A DNA stretch of 64,000 nt from a virus (IMGVR_UViG_3300027668_000008:62001-126000), one strand, 5' to 3'. Shown: positions 16,238 through 24,323, counted from the first letter of the stretch. Made by a program: numbers and translations. Notes: generated by a model from the sequence alone, not told the origin.

Positions 16238-16531
16238 TTAACTTTTGTTTTTGGAAGTTCCAGTGTATAAACCAAACCAAGCCGCGCCAGCACCAACTAC
16301 GATTGAAACAAGACCTGATTGTTCCATACTCGGTGCATCTAAATCCATGTACCATAATACTACTTTGTATAGTAATACTATGTATACAGTCAAAAATGCT
16401 CTTGGGAATATTCTCCAACTGTCTACTGCTTTTGCTAAAAATATTAACCATTGAAAAGGGTTCTTGCTACTGTCTACTGTTTTGGTATCAACTTCAAGTT
16501 CGATGTTGATCTTTTTTGTTTGTGAATCCAT
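16238..16531 (-). CDS. holin candidate, two-TM membrane protein (97 aa)
   Basis: A 97-residue protein with a charged N-terminus, one hydrophobic segment at about residues 46-64 (LTVYIVLLYKVVLWYM) and a second, Gly/Ala-rich one at about 72-90 (LVSIVVGAGAAWFGLY). Size, topology and position near spanin and endolysin genes fit a holin. A late promoter (16570-16577) precedes it. The second segment resembles holin-annotated proteins of other marine phages from memory. Holin function is inferred. Confidence 0.65.
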   Translation of the reverse strand: MDSQTKKINIELEVDTKTVDSSKNPFQWLIFLAKAVDSWRIFPRAFLTVYIVLLYKVVLWYMDLDAPSMEQSGLVSIVVGAGAAWFGLYTGTSKNKS

Positions 16532-16569
16532 AGATACGATCTCCTAGTGTGTTTTCTTAACTACACTGA

Positions 16570-16577
16570 TATTTATC
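16570..16577 (-). promoter_or_regulatory. T4-late-like promoter (GATAAATA)
   Basis: GATAAATATC on the minus strand lies about 40 bases before the holin-candidate start, followed by an AGGAG site. Confidence 0.5.
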
Positions 16578-16585
16578 GTAGATGG

Positions 16586-17305
16586 CTATTTTTTAAGGTT
16601 TCTTTCGCTATACCAACCTACTAAACTATAACGTGGTTTAGGTGCTACAAAACTAACTGGACTAACAAAATGCTTGTTAAACGACGTCTTTGACACATCT
16701 AAGAGCACTAATCTGTTGCCTGCGGGTGCTATTGTAGTGTGTACTTTGTTATGTTCATCTGTTAAACATAGTTGTCCACCCCATTCTGCTCTCCATTCTT
16801 CATTAAAGTAAAACAAAAAAGCAACTTTTCTAGTAGGATCATAATGTGGGGTGATCCAGTTATCGTAACTATAGTAACTAAATGTGGGGAATGTAGTAAA
16901 CAAGTTATCAAACTGTGTAACATTTTCTACCCATTCTTTAAACGTGCTGTCACCTTTAGTATTTCCAACATTGGATGCAAACTCATCTGTATTTTGACAT
17001 TCGAAATAACCATCTCTTCGAATCATTGCTACTCTGTGAAAATAGGAAAACTTATCATTATTAGGATTGCCATGAAGGATTTTCTGCTTTAGCAGTTCTC
17101 CTTCTGCAGGTTTTGTGGAAGGTACAGTTTCATACCAATCACCAACTCCGCCTCTGTAGTCGTATTCGAGTGTAGGTACCGATGCGTAAACTGATGTAAT
17201 GAATTCGTGTGTTAGGATGTTGTCTACGGCTAACCAGCCCTTGTTAGCGAAATGGTCTTTGTATTCTTGTTGTACCCCCGGATCATATATTCCAGGGTTA
17301 AACAT
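16586..17305 (-). CDS. 2OG-Fe(II) oxygenase, prolyl-4-hydroxylase-like (239 aa)
   Basis: The Fe(II) and cosubstrate motifs are well ordered. H-x-D occurs in ITPHYDPTRK at about residue 150. EEWRAEWGGQLCL, typical of the P4H/Ofd1-like group, follows. A distal His is in FNKHFVSPV and an Arg in PKPRYSLVGW. A protein or peptide substrate is common in this subgroup, but none is known here. It sits directly upstream of a one-TM protein within the lysis region. Confidence 0.78.
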   Translation of the reverse strand: MFNPGIYDPGVQQEYKDHFANKGWLAVDNILTHEFITSVYASVPTLEYDYRGGVGDWYETVPSTKPAEGELLKQKILHGNPNNDKFSYFHRVAMIRRDGYFECQNTDEFASNVGNTKGDSTFKEWVENVTQFDNLFTTFPTFSYYSYDNWITPHYDPTRKVAFLFYFNEEWRAEWGGQLCLTDEHNKVHTTIAPAGNRLVLLDVSKTSFNKHFVSPVSFVAPKPRYSLVGWYSERNLKK

Positions 17306-17566
17306 TTATCTTCTTTTCTTTTCTAAACTTGTTAGTCTTTCTTCAATTTTATCTAGTCTAGTAGGCTGTTGTTGAAACCAAGTCCAACCCCAACGGTTTA
17401 CTAGAAAATCTACTGCACTATCGAACTTACTATATAACCAAAGTCCTATTCGTGTACTTTTGAAGTATGTTGAAAATGCTAAACCAACTATTGAACCTGC
17501 GATTGCAGTCCATATCCATAAGCGGTTTCCAAACATATCGCCAATCATTGTTGTAATATAATCCAT
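17306..17566 (-). CDS. single-TM protein with coiled-coil tail (86 aa)
   Basis: One hydrophobic segment at about residues 15-34 is followed by a Trp-rich middle and a charged C-terminal helix (RLDKIEERLTSLEKKRR). There is no lipobox. It lies in the lysis region and could be an accessory holin or spanin-like factor. The family is not recognised. Confidence 0.55.
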   Translation of the reverse strand: MDYITTMIGDMFGNRLWIWTAIAGSIVGLAFSTYFKSTRIGLWLYSKFDSAVDFLVNRWGWTWFQQQPTRLDKIEERLTSLEKKRR

Positions 17567-17590
17567 GTTGTATCCTTTATTTGTTAATAT

Positions 17591-17598
17591 TATTTATT
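17591..17598 (-). promoter_or_regulatory. T4-late-like promoter (AATAAATA)
   Basis: AATAAATAAT on the minus strand lies about 25 bases upstream of the 17306-17566 gene, followed by an AAAGGA ribosome site. Confidence 0.45.
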
Positions 17599-17809
17599 AA
17601 AATGGACAAGACAGGATTGCTTTAGGATTAACACTAATAGTTGCATCACCTATTTCTGCAACATCTCCTTTTTTCGATGTTGTAGTTTCCGTACCATCTT
17701 CTGATGTTTCAACTTTAATCTCAGGAGTAGGGTCTAGTTTGCATTTTTTGTAGTTTACTGTACAACTGCTCATTAACATGGCTAATGCTATACACCACAT
17801 AAGTCTCAT
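17597..17809 (-). CDS. small lipoprotein (70 aa)
   Basis: The N-terminus has a short hydrophobic signal ending in LMSSC, a lipobox, so the mature protein would start at Cys16. The remaining 55 residues are hydrophilic and Thr/Glu-rich. It overlaps the upstream small membrane gene by one base (TAATG). A lysis-related or envelope role is inferred from position. Confidence 0.6.
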   Translation of the reverse strand: MRLMWCIALAMLMSSCTVNYKKCKLDPTPEIKVETSEDGTETTTSKKGDVAEIGDATISVNPKAILSCPF

Positions 17810-17997
17810 TACTTCGATCGAACTGAATCTATAAAACTATATACTCTACCAAATTGTTTATCAATACTGAATAAATCTTGTTGAATCATAGATACTAAAA
17901 GTTGTAATTCTATTAATGTAACTAATGTCCATGTTGCCAATCCCATTAGGATTGTACCTAGTAAGCCTATTAACATTGTATTAGTTTTTCTACTCAT
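17809..17997 (-). CDS. small membrane protein (62 aa)
   Basis: One hydrophobic stretch (residues 8-36) is followed by an amphipathic, charged tail. It is coupled to genes on both sides: its stop overlaps the lipoprotein ATG and its start abuts the spanin-like gene. It could be an additional holin or antiholin. No family is recognised. Confidence 0.5.
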   Translation of the reverse strand: MSRKTNTMLIGLLGTILMGLATWTLVTLIELQLLVSMIQQDLFSIDKQFGRVYSFIDSVRSK

Positions 17998-18383
17998 TAT
18001 TCCTTTTTGTTAGATTCTTCAGACTCGTAATACTTTTTATACTGTTTTATGATTGCGTCTTGTTTAATCATATAGGCTCTAATTTGTGCAAAGTTTTTAG
18101 ACAGTGCTTCGTAGCCTTCGTCAGTTAATCCGAATATAACTTGATCTGTATTCTCTTTTTCTAGTTTAGCAAATACTTCCTCTGCATTTTCACTATTAAT
18201 GATTATCCAACTTATATCATCTAATTGTGCTTGAGCAGGTGCTTCTAGATTAAGAGGTTGTCGCTTCTCTTCTACCTTAAATATTTCCAACTGTTTAACT
18301 GCTGATGAGCAACTAGTAAGGAACGTAATTAGGATTAGCGAGACTAGGACATTCACTATTGATTTGTGACTTCTTAGTAGCAT
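17997..18383 (-). CDS. outer-membrane spanin (Rz1-like lipoprotein, 128 aa)
   Basis: A hydrophobic signal ends in LTSCSS, a lipobox with Cys25. The mature part contains a Pro/Gln-rich stretch (RQPLNLEAPAQAQ) and ends in a charged helix. It overlaps the upstream TM/coiled-coil gene by 71 bases in another frame, the classic Rz/Rz1 arrangement. It would bridge the outer membrane with the inner spanin during lysis. The pairing is inferred from topology and overlap. Confidence 0.68.
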   Translation of the reverse strand: MLLRSHKSIVNVLVSLILITFLTSCSSAVKQLEIFKVEEKRQPLNLEAPAQAQLDDISWIIINSENAEEVFAKLEKENTDQVIFGLTDEGYEALSKNFAQIRAYMIKQDAIIKQYKKYYESEESNKKE

Positions 18384-18798
18384 TGATCTCTTTCTCCGTT
18401 AAGGCACTACCCATTGCTATTTCAAAACAACGTTTGCTATTAGCAGTTCCTCGATTGATTATTTTCTCTATTACTTTTGATTTCTTAACAGCAAGGTCGC
18501 CTAAATCTCTTGCTTCACCTTTGCCGTTAATTTTATTAAATTTTTGATCCAATGCAGTTAGTTCTGAATTTAGTACTTGTACCATACTTCTTAACTGTTC
18601 ATTGGCTTTATTAATGGAATTAAAATCTGCTTTCATTTGTCCAATGACTGCTTGTTGACTGTTTACACTGTCTTCCAATTTCACATTGTTGGCTTCACTT
18701 ACTGCCAAGTCTGCTTTAAGTCCTTTGACATACAAAAACCCGCCACCTGCTCCTGCAAGTACGAGTAAGAGTAGTCCGATTTTTAATCCACTAAACAT
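18313..18798 (-). CDS. inner-membrane spanin (Rz-like, 161 aa)
   Basis: An N-terminal membrane anchor (residues 5-25) is followed by a long coiled coil (about 30-95) and a C-terminal region with two Cys. This is the layout of an i-spanin. The gene lies between the endolysin (four bases upstream) and the overlapping lipoprotein spanin. Confidence 0.68.
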   Translation of the reverse strand: MFSGLKIGLLLLVLAGAGGGFLYVKGLKADLAVSEANNVKLEDSVNSQQAVIGQMKADFNSINKANEQLRSMVQVLNSELTALDQKFNKINGKGEARDLGDLAVKKSKVIEKIINRGTANSKRCFEIAMGSALTEKEINATKKSQINSECPSLANPNYVPY

Positions 18799-18802
18799 AA
18801 AT

Positions 18803-19312
18803 TTATACTAGGCTTTTAGCCAAGTCCGTTGTTTCGTTTACACGTCTTGTCCAACCTCTTCCAAATGTTGCAAAGGTACTTAACTTTTCGTAGTAACTTT
18901 GACGTGCTTCTTGGAAGTTGATAATTGTGTCTATTAGTCCGTGCTTGTCTACATACTCGTCAACACATTTAAGTGTGTTAGGACCAATGCCACCATCGGC
19001 TACTGTTCCAATCATAGTTTGTAGATATTTTGCACTACGTCCAGGACCTGCATTAACACCAAAGTCGAATACACATAAGTCTAATCCACTTGGTAAGTCA
19101 TCACCTTTAACTTTGTCCCAGTAATTCTTTTTATAAATTGGAGCAACATCTTCGACTAATAAGTCTTTCATGTCTTTGCTTCCGCCCCATTCTACATAAA
19201 CTCTTTTAGTAACACCCAAGTTAGTTTCCCCGCCTGGATCTTTAGGATGGTTTACATATCCACCTTCATGATGAAGTATAGTTTCTAAACATTTTTGATA
19301 ATTGGTTTGCAT
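18803..19312 (-). CDS. endolysin, GH108-type N-acetylmuramidase (169 aa)
   Basis: The N-terminus has HHEGGYVNHPKDPGGETN, the EGGY signature of glycoside hydrolase family 108 (ZliS-like), with catalytic Glu16. The C-terminal half (GPNTLKCVDEY, then FGRGWTRRVNE) matches the peptidoglycan-binding domain that usually follows. The length is normal. There is no signal peptide, so release would need the holin. It is followed by the spanin genes. Confidence 0.88.
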   Translation of the reverse strand: MQTNYQKCLETILHHEGGYVNHPKDPGGETNLGVTKRVYVEWGGSKDMKDLLVEDVAPIYKKNYWDKVKGDDLPSGLDLCVFDFGVNAGPGRSAKYLQTMIGTVADGGIGPNTLKCVDEYVDKHGLIDTIINFQEARQSYYEKLSTFATFGRGWTRRVNETTDLAKSLV

Positions 19313-19329
19313 CTGGTTTTGCCTCTATT

Positions 19330-19893
19330 TTATTGTTTGGCAATACTCTGTATGAATGAGATATCTTTATCTTCAGGCGCTTTTGCGTATCGCTTACTTG
19401 GATCCAGTCCTGCCTGCATCATCATATTATCGAGTTCTTGCTCTTGCATTAATCTGTCCCTATATGCTTTTGGACTTTTAGGGATAATTTTTAAATTCTC
19501 TTCAGTAACTTCTAAAGGGTAATCGTTTTTGTAGTATGAAAACGTCCAATCCATTTTAGTTGTTAAATGATCTAAGTCGCTTAACAATTCTAATAATCTA
19601 TCTGTTACCGTAGTTCTACGATTGAATTCAACAAATACTGTAACTTTACCTTTTTCATCTGTTGCAGGACTTTCATTGGCATCTAGTACCCATTCGTATC
19701 CTGACTCAATAAAGTCTACTAAATCTTTTGCCGCTTCTTTGTGCATGGCTTTTAAACCGACCACAACGATTTGATCGTCGTCGCCCATCTTACTTTTGTA
19801 TCTGTCAATAGAGATATTAGGATCTATTAAGTCGTACAAGTCGCCTTTGCGAAGACCTTCGTTTAGTTGTTTATTCTGCTTCGGTGTTGTCAT
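19330..19893 (-). CDS. conserved hypothetical phage protein (187 aa)
   Basis: I start at the ATG at 19891-19893 (MTTPKQNKQ). Two earlier Met codons are in frame but deeper inside the upstream gene. The protein has a predicted alpha/beta core (DQIVVVGLKAMHKEAAKDLV, VTVFVEFNRRTTV) and an acidic C-terminus. I recall the family only as uncharacterised. Overlap with the upstream gene and late context suggest a structural or assembly role. Confidence 0.55.
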   Translation of the reverse strand: MTTPKQNKQLNEGLRKGDLYDLIDPNISIDRYKSKMGDDDQIVVVGLKAMHKEAAKDLVDFIESGYEWVLDANESPATDEKGKVTVFVEFNRRTTVTDRLLELLSDLDHLTTKMDWTFSYYKNDYPLEVTEENLKIIPKSPKAYRDRLMQEQELDNMMMQAGLDPSKRYAKAPEDKDISFIQSIAKQ

Positions 19894-20383
19894 CAGTTGT
19901 TCCATCAAAGTCTAAATCTTGTTGATATGCAGTGTTGATATCATCTAGATCAATTTTCTCACCTTCTAGTTCCATAGTACCACGATAAATGTCAGACATG
20001 ATTGTTTTTGGCATTCTAATTTCAACTAACCAAATAGGATCAGATTTCATTTTAGGATACCTGCCGCCTGGGGCCATATCTTCTGGTGCTTTAATAGTGA
20101 CTGGACTTTCTAGAATATCTTTTTTGTAACGTACTTTAATATTATAGTCTAGGAGTCTTTTTGCTCCTTGGGGCTCAGGCATCATCTTATGAGGCCACAT
20201 GAATGTACAAGTTACCCAGTGTTTATCAACCTTAGGACCCTCTACTAATTCGCCCTTCAACCAGTTTTCGTAGGCATATAAATGAACACTGTCTAAGACA
20301 CGTTCAAAGTCTACTAATGTTGTCATAAAACTCTCTGCTTGATAGAGCTTATTGACGTTTGTTACAATATTGTTTGATTTCAT
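19871..20383 (-). CDS. conserved hypothetical phage protein (170 aa)
   Basis: Contains YENWLKGELVEGP and WVTCTFMWPHKMMPEPQGA segments, then a beta-rich middle with IWLVEIRMPK, and an acidic tail. I recall this as a conserved protein of unknown function in T4-like marine phages, so a virion component is plausible. The start could instead be the internal ATG at 20324-20326, which has a GAGAG ribosome site. A late promoter lies at 20415-20422. Confidence 0.55.
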   Translation of the reverse strand: MKSNNIVTNVNKLYQAESFMTTLVDFERVLDSVHLYAYENWLKGELVEGPKVDKHWVTCTFMWPHKMMPEPQGAKRLLDYNIKVRYKKDILESPVTIKAPEDMAPGGRYPKMKSDPIWLVEIRMPKTIMSDIYRGTMELEGEKIDLDDINTAYQQDLDFDGTTDDNTEAE

Positions 20384-20414
20384 GTGTTACTTACCGTCTT
20401 TTCGTTACTCAAAG

Positions 20415-20422
20415 TATTTATC
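20415..20422 (-). promoter_or_regulatory. T4-late-like promoter (GATAAATA)
   Basis: GGATAAATACTTTG on the minus strand lies about 32 bases before the 20383 start. Confidence 0.5.
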
Positions 20423-20532
20423 CTTTTCATTGGGCCTTATGTATTATTGGTTATTGTTGGATCTACAGTGTTAAATATTATTAAGTATACAACATAATTT
20501 GTATACCCTAACAGAAACTCAGGAGGTTCAAA

Positions 20533-21258
20533 TTGGGCAAACGTAGACGCAATAAAGAAGAATATATGTATATCTCACAAGATACCAACGATCAAAACCA
20601 ACGACATAAGAAAAATGTTACTATTATTCCTAGAAGTAGAACGCAAGAATCTTATGTAGATGCTTTACTCACGTCAAACAAGAGTATTGTATTTGCATCA
20701 GGTCCAGCAGGCACAGGTAAAACTATGATTGCTATGCTTTCGGCTATTAAACATTATAAACAAGGTACAATAGATAAGATTATTATGACACGTCCGGCGG
20801 TCGGTGTTGACGACGAGAGACATGGATTTTTGCCAGGCGATCTCAATCAAAAAATGGAACCGTGGACTCGTCCATTGTTCGATGTTTTACATGAATATTA
20901 CTCCCCTAAAGAAACAGCCAAGATGCTAGAAGAACAAATCATCGAAATATCACCCCTAGCATTCATGCGTGGTCGCACATTTAAAAATGCATATATCGTC
21001 GCTGACGAAATGCAAAATGCAACGCCAAATCAGATGAAGATGCTATTGACCCGTATAGGCGAAGGAAGTAAAATTGTAGTAACCGGAGATGTTAAGCAAG
21101 CCGATCGAAAGAACAAGGATAACGGACTTTTAAACTTTATGCAACTTGTACAAACGAGAGATTCAAATCATATCGAATGTGTACAGTTTTCGCATAGTGA
21201 CATAGAACGTCATCCAGCAGTTGCCGAAGTGTTAGAAATATATGGTGATGATGATTAA
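20533..21258 (+). CDS. phoH: PhoH-like ATPase/RNA helicase-type protein (241 aa)
   Basis: Walker A is GPAGTGKT at residues 57-64 and Walker B is AYIVADEMQN at 153-162, with RPAVGVDDERHGFLPGD between them as in PhoH. It starts with TTG: a perfect AGGAGG lies six bases before this TTG (20521-20526). The next ATG, at residue 12, has no such site. PhoH is widespread in marine phages, and its role (RNA metabolism, stress) is unsettled. It is the only gene here on the plus strand and is bounded by a terminator. Confidence 0.9.
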   Translation: MGKRRRNKEEYMYISQDTNDQNQRHKKNVTIIPRSRTQESYVDALLTSNKSIVFASGPAGTGKTMIAMLSAIKHYKQGTIDKIIMTRPAVGVDDERHGFLPGDLNQKMEPWTRPLFDVLHEYYSPKETAKMLEEQIIEISPLAFMRGRTFKNAYIVADEMQNATPNQMKMLLTRIGEGSKIVVTGDVKQADRKNKDNGLLNFMQLVQTRDSNHIECVQFSHSDIERHPAVAEVLEIYGDDD

Positions 21259-21275
21259 AAAATAACTTATTAATT

Positions 21276-21305
21276 AAGGTGCAGTGTTCCGGACACTGCA
21301 ACCTT
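21276..21305. terminator. bidirectional hairpin between convergent phoH and HAD genes
   Basis: TGCAGTGT and ACACTGCA form an 8-bp stem extended by AAGG/CCTT around one bulged A. It lies in the 48-base gap between two convergent stops. U-tracts are weak. Confidence 0.65.
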
Positions 21306-21306
21306 A

Positions 21307-21888
21307 TTAGGCTGTAACTGTGTTATAAATCTGTTCCCAATCTTTAACGATAGGGTAATTGTAGTCACCGTTCATATTATGACCATGCTCTACAAGTAAT
21401 GGTTTAAGTCCTGCTTTGGCGCCTGCTTCGGCGTTCTCAGGTTTGTCTTCAATCCACCACATCTTAGAATTCTTGTAAACAGACAATGCTTCGTCTTTGT
21501 CGTCTCCAGTTCCTAAACAAACTAATTTAGTAAATACTCCTTTACCAAATAACTTGTCTAAGTTCTTTTGCCTTAAACGTTGTGCATACTTGTCATTACT
21601 TAAAGAAGTAATACAATGGAATTCCCATCCTTCGTCTGCTAGTTTAGTAACGTACTGTACTGCATCACGTAGAGCAGGCAAAAACCCAATAGTTGCACTT
21701 TCATTAAATTGCTTAATTAGTGTCTTAACCTGAGTCTTTGGAATACCGTATCGTTCAGCCATATCGTATTTGAACTGATATCCTTTAGTAGTTTTAAATC
21801 CGTGATTTTCCATCCAACAATTGAATGCAAACTCCCAATTAAGAAGCACACCATCCGCATCTGTTAATATAATTTTTTTCAACTTCAT
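21307..21888 (-). CDS. HAD-superfamily hydrolase, 5'-nucleotidase-like (193 aa)
   Basis: Motif I is LTDADGVLLNW at residues 8-18, with Asp nucleophile and DGV. Motif II is HCITSLS near residue 95, and the late acidic motif is WWIEDKPENAEAG near residue 145. It probably dephosphorylates a nucleotide or another phosphate ester. It is separate from the HAD domain in the 751-residue protein. Its sigma70 promoter overlaps the 3' end of a small upstream gene. Confidence 0.78.
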   Translation of the reverse strand: MKLKKIILTDADGVLLNWEFAFNCWMENHGFKTTKGYQFKYDMAERYGIPKTQVKTLIKQFNESATIGFLPALRDAVQYVTKLADEGWEFHCITSLSNDKYAQRLRQKNLDKLFGKGVFTKLVCLGTGDDKDEALSVYKNSKMWWIEDKPENAEAGAKAGLKPLLVEHGHNMNGDYNYPIVKDWEQIYNTVTA

Positions 21889-21918
21889 TCTTTCCTTATT
21901 AATTTAACTTACTATACA

Positions 21919-21946
21919 AGTATAACACATTACGCCGACTTGTCAA
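21919..21946 (-). promoter_or_regulatory. sigma70-type promoter (TTGACA-16-TATACT)
   Basis: AAGGTTGACA and TATACT on the minus strand, then an AAGTTAAAT-type leader and a GGAAAG site before the HAD start. Confidence 0.65.
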
Positions 21947-22097
21947 CCTTTTTCTTTGGTCGTCCTTTCCAACGATTTATCTTTGTTATATCCTCTGTAC
22001 GTTCGCCTGCAGGGCATTGCGTAATCTTATTGCCCTTTGCTAACCATAGTTTTACTTGTTCGTTATAATTAACTATTTCTTCTTCAGTCATTGCCAT
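21930..22097 (-). CDS. small basic protein (55 aa)
   Basis: A 55-residue frame starts at the ATG at 22095-22097 behind a GAAAGGAA ribosome site. The first half is acidic and helical (MAMTEEEIV), and the end is basic (WKGRPKKKV). Its stop region overlaps the HAD promoter. No family is recognised. The ribosome site and tight placement support coding. Confidence 0.55.
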   Translation of the reverse strand: MAMTEEEIVNYNEQVKLWLAKGNKITQCPAGERTEDITKINRWKGRPKKKVDKSA

Positions 22098-22123
22098 ATA
22101 TGTATTCCTTTCAATGAGTGTAT

Positions 22124-22162
22124 AAAAAATGAACCTCCCAGAGACGGTACCACTCTGAGAGG
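22124..22162 (-). terminator. Rho-independent terminator downstream of the 22200-23131 operon
   Basis: On the minus strand CCTCTCAGAG pairs with CTCTGGGAGG (10 bp, one G-U) around a 9-base loop, followed by TTCATTTTTT. The loop GTACCGT is complementary to ACGGTAC just after the stop codon (22188-22194), so a pseudoknot is possible. Confidence 0.75.
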
Positions 22163-22199
22163 CTCGGCGTAAGTTAAGAAGGAGATCGTACCGTAAACT

Positions 22200-22403
22200 T
22201 TATGAATCTAATTTAATAGTGTTAGCAGATGCAATGATCTCATATCGTCCTTTAACACCAATTTGTGCATCTAAGATAGTTTTCACTTTCTCTAGCATTG
22301 CACACGCCAGCATAAGGGCATCTTCGTGATTTGTTAGACTCATTATTGTTTCATCAATAGGCTCGCAAAGTTCCATCATGCGTTCTTGTACATTATCTGT
22401 CAT
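22200..22403 (-). CDS. small hypothetical protein (67 aa)
   Basis: A 67-residue, mostly helical protein of unrecognised family. It overlaps the upstream gene by four bases (ATGA) and is followed by a strong terminator, so it ends an early two-gene operon. Confidence 0.6.
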   Translation of the reverse strand: MTDNVQERMMELCEPIDETIMSLTNHEDALMLACAMLEKVKTILDAQIGVKGRYEIIASANTIKLDS

Positions 22404-23131
22404 TTGCTTTCCTCTACTAATTTAACATAATTTAATTGAGTTTCGTTAATACCTTGATACCAACGACTACTCATTTGCTTTTTAACCTTTGCAGTGATAT
22501 TAACAGTTTTACCTACTGCATCTAAAAAGTCTTTTTGGCTCCAAAACGTAACTAGTTCATCATTGTCTGTTATTGCAACATAAATGAAACTACTGTAGTT
22601 AGAACTATAAACACCTGTTTGTAGTTCAATGTTTAGGTTAACCTTATGACCAGGCTTAGAAATATATTCGCTGTCTTCACAACGTTGTGTAATTCTAAGT
22701 TCTAAATTCTCTTTCTTAACATTACGGATATAAGTTTGTGGCATATATGCAACTAAACCAAAATCAAAATGTTGAAGTTCTCCTTTTTCAAAGGTCATAT
22801 AGATACTACTGTCAAAGCCGTTGATTTCTCCGGAAAGAACTCCCATTGCAAGAGATTCTAACCATTCAACTGCTTCAGATGTATTCTTTTCGTCTGCTTC
22901 GGTAATACGAAGTTTCTTTTCGTTCTTCTTTAAATGATTAATTACACCAAGTTCCATACCTTGCTCATTGCCAGTTAGGAATCGCATAATTTGTTTGTTT
23001 GCAACTGAATACTTTATAGTATCGTTTGCAGTCATAGATGATGTAGTGTGCTTATTATAAGACTTATTAAAACGTTGAGCCACAAATGCTAGTGTTAATA
23101 CTTTGGTAAATGTAAAAGTTTCTTTTTTCAT
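22400..23131 (-). CDS. hypothetical protein with OB-fold-like C-terminus (243 aa)
   Basis: The N-terminal half is helical and Lys-rich (KYSVANKQIMRFL). The C-terminal 90 residues alternate strands with KVNLNIELQTG, ELVTFWSQKDF and TVNITAKVKKQ, ending NETQLNYVKLVE. That pattern looks like an OB fold and could bind single-stranded nucleic acid. This is inference from strand pattern only. It is expressed from the early promoter at 23163-23191. Confidence 0.55.
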   Translation of the reverse strand: MKKETFTFTKVLTLAFVAQRFNKSYNKHTTSSMTANDTIKYSVANKQIMRFLTGNEQGMELGVINHLKKNEKKLRITEADEKNTSEAVEWLESLAMGVLSGEINGFDSSIYMTFEKGELQHFDFGLVAYMPQTYIRNVKKENLELRITQRCEDSEYISKPGHKVNLNIELQTGVYSSNYSSFIYVAITDNDELVTFWSQKDFLDAVGKTVNITAKVKKQMSSRWYQGINETQLNYVKLVEESK

Positions 23132-23162
23132 TTTGTATTCTCTCTATTTTTTAACTACGTTT

Positions 23163-23191
23163 ATAATACAACAAATTAAAGGCTTTGTCAA
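23163..23191 (-). promoter_or_regulatory. sigma70-type promoter (TTGACA-17-TATTAT)
   Basis: AAAAGGTTGACA, 17 bases and TATTAT on the minus strand, about 32 bases before the 23131 start. Confidence 0.65.
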
Positions 23192-23195
23192 CCTT

Positions 23196-23318
23196 TTAAT
23201 TATAACTATATTTCTTAATTTTAGCAATATCGGTTTGTGTTAATCCGTGGTTGGTAATTAATTTCTGTTCAGCAGACTTATCGCCTAATAACATTTTCTT
23301 AATTAAAAGTTTTATCAT
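23196..23318 (-). CDS. very small protein (40 aa)
   Basis: A 40-residue basic frame starts at ATG 23316-23318 with AGGA eight bases upstream, beginning MIKLLIKKMLLGDK. It follows the 23322-23756 gene with a short gap and ends at the next promoter. Coding is likely but the function is unknown. Confidence 0.45.
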   Translation of the reverse strand: MIKLLIKKMLLGDKSAEQKLITNHGLTQTDIAKIKKYSYN

Positions 23319-23321
23319 ATT

Positions 23322-23756
23322 CTAACTTCCTGTAACTAGTTGTAGTGTTCCATCTTCTTGCATTACAAGATCTTCGACAAAGTAGTGCCAATCATTTAAT
23401 GCTAACTTGGCTTGTTGAAAGCAGTTTTCAGCGGCTTTCCAAAGTTCACCTACTGTACCATCTTTAGTAACGGCAGTGAATGTTTGATAGGTAGTAGTTT
23501 GAAAATCATCAGACATATCTTTGATTACTTTGTATGTAACAATAAAAGGCTTATCGATAAATATTTTTTGATCCAATTGAAGAATACCACTATCTAAACT
23601 CCAAACGGTATCATAGTTTAATGAAGTTTTAAGATCATCATAATGTTCATGTTCTAGTTCAAATTGCGAAACATCTTCGAATTTTAAGGATTCGATATCA
23701 CCAAATTCATCATTAAACTTGTATTCTGGTGTTTTTTTAACTGTATCTGTAAACAT
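23322..23756 (-). CDS. hypothetical acidic protein (144 aa)
   Basis: A 144-residue acidic protein with mixed strands and helices and no recognised motif. It has its own early promoter (23787-23814) and a GGAGA ribosome site. It lies in a run of small early genes, where host-takeover functions are common, but nothing specific is visible. Confidence 0.6.
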   Translation of the reverse strand: MFTDTVKKTPEYKFNDEFGDIESLKFEDVSQFELEHEHYDDLKTSLNYDTVWSLDSGILQLDQKIFIDKPFIVTYKVIKDMSDDFQTTTYQTFTAVTKDGTVGELWKAAENCFQQAKLALNDWHYFVEDLVMQEDGTLQLVTGS

Positions 23757-23786
23757 TAGTATCTCCTGTTGTTTAACTTATACTTT

Positions 23787-23814
23787 ATAATAGCACATCT
23801 ACAGTACTTGTCAA
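23787..23814 (-). promoter_or_regulatory. sigma70-type promoter with conserved leader
   Basis: AAAAGGTTGACA, 16 bases, TATTAT, then the repeated leader TATAAGTTAAACAA and a GGAG site. It matches cassettes at 54.6, 57.1 and 59.1 kb. Confidence 0.7.
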
Positions 23815-23818
23815 CCTT

Positions 23819-24004
23819 TTATTTGCTATTATATGGAATAAATTTACGATAACTTTTGGACCATTGTTTCATAGGCTTTGAGAAGATAATCTCTTTAGTA
23901 GTGCCTTGTTTGATATAACCTACACACCAATTTACATCGTTGATGATATATGTATGATTCTGAACAGGTGAATCCCAAACTGTAACTTCTGTTAAGTACT
24001 TCAT
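23819..24004 (-). CDS. small hypothetical protein (61 aa)
   Basis: A 61-residue beta-rich protein with aromatic residues, directly after the 24006-24293 gene (one-base gap). No motif is recognised. Confidence 0.5.
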   Translation of the reverse strand: MKYLTEVTVWDSPVQNHTYIINDVNWCVGYIKQGTTKEIIFSKPMKQWSKSYRKFIPYNSK

Positions 24005-24005
24005 A

Positions 24006-24293
24006 TTAGTTCCCGTAAATTACATAAGTCTTGTTCTTCGTCAAGTTCCACTTCTCTAATACAGGAAGACCAAACTCATCTTCGTCTACGCAAACATATG
24101 CAACTGTCTTCTTTACAATAGCATAACGATAACCTGAGTCGCCGCCAATCTGTCCACTGCCTACCCATACTTTGTGTGGATAGTCTTCGCATAATGCCAT
24201 ACTATCATCATTAAGTGAGTATTCGAAATAGTTACCGTGATCCTTTTCAGTAAAACATCCTATTGGATCTTTAGTGTAAGTGTAGTATCCCAT
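24006..24293 (-). CDS. hypothetical protein (95 aa)
   Basis: I start at the ATG at 24291-24293 (MGYYTYTKD), six bases after a CGGAG ribosome site. A TTG six bases earlier overlaps that site. The protein is Tyr/Gly-rich with several strands and two acidic patches. It is the first gene of an early pair. No family is recognised. Confidence 0.58.
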   Translation of the reverse strand: MGYYTYTKDPIGCFTEKDHGNYFEYSLNDDSMALCEDYPHKVWVGSGQIGGDSGYRYAIVKKTVAYVCVDEDEFGLPVLEKWNLTKNKTYVIYGN

Positions 24294-24323
24294 GAGCAAC
24301 TCCGTTGTTTAACTTATACTACA

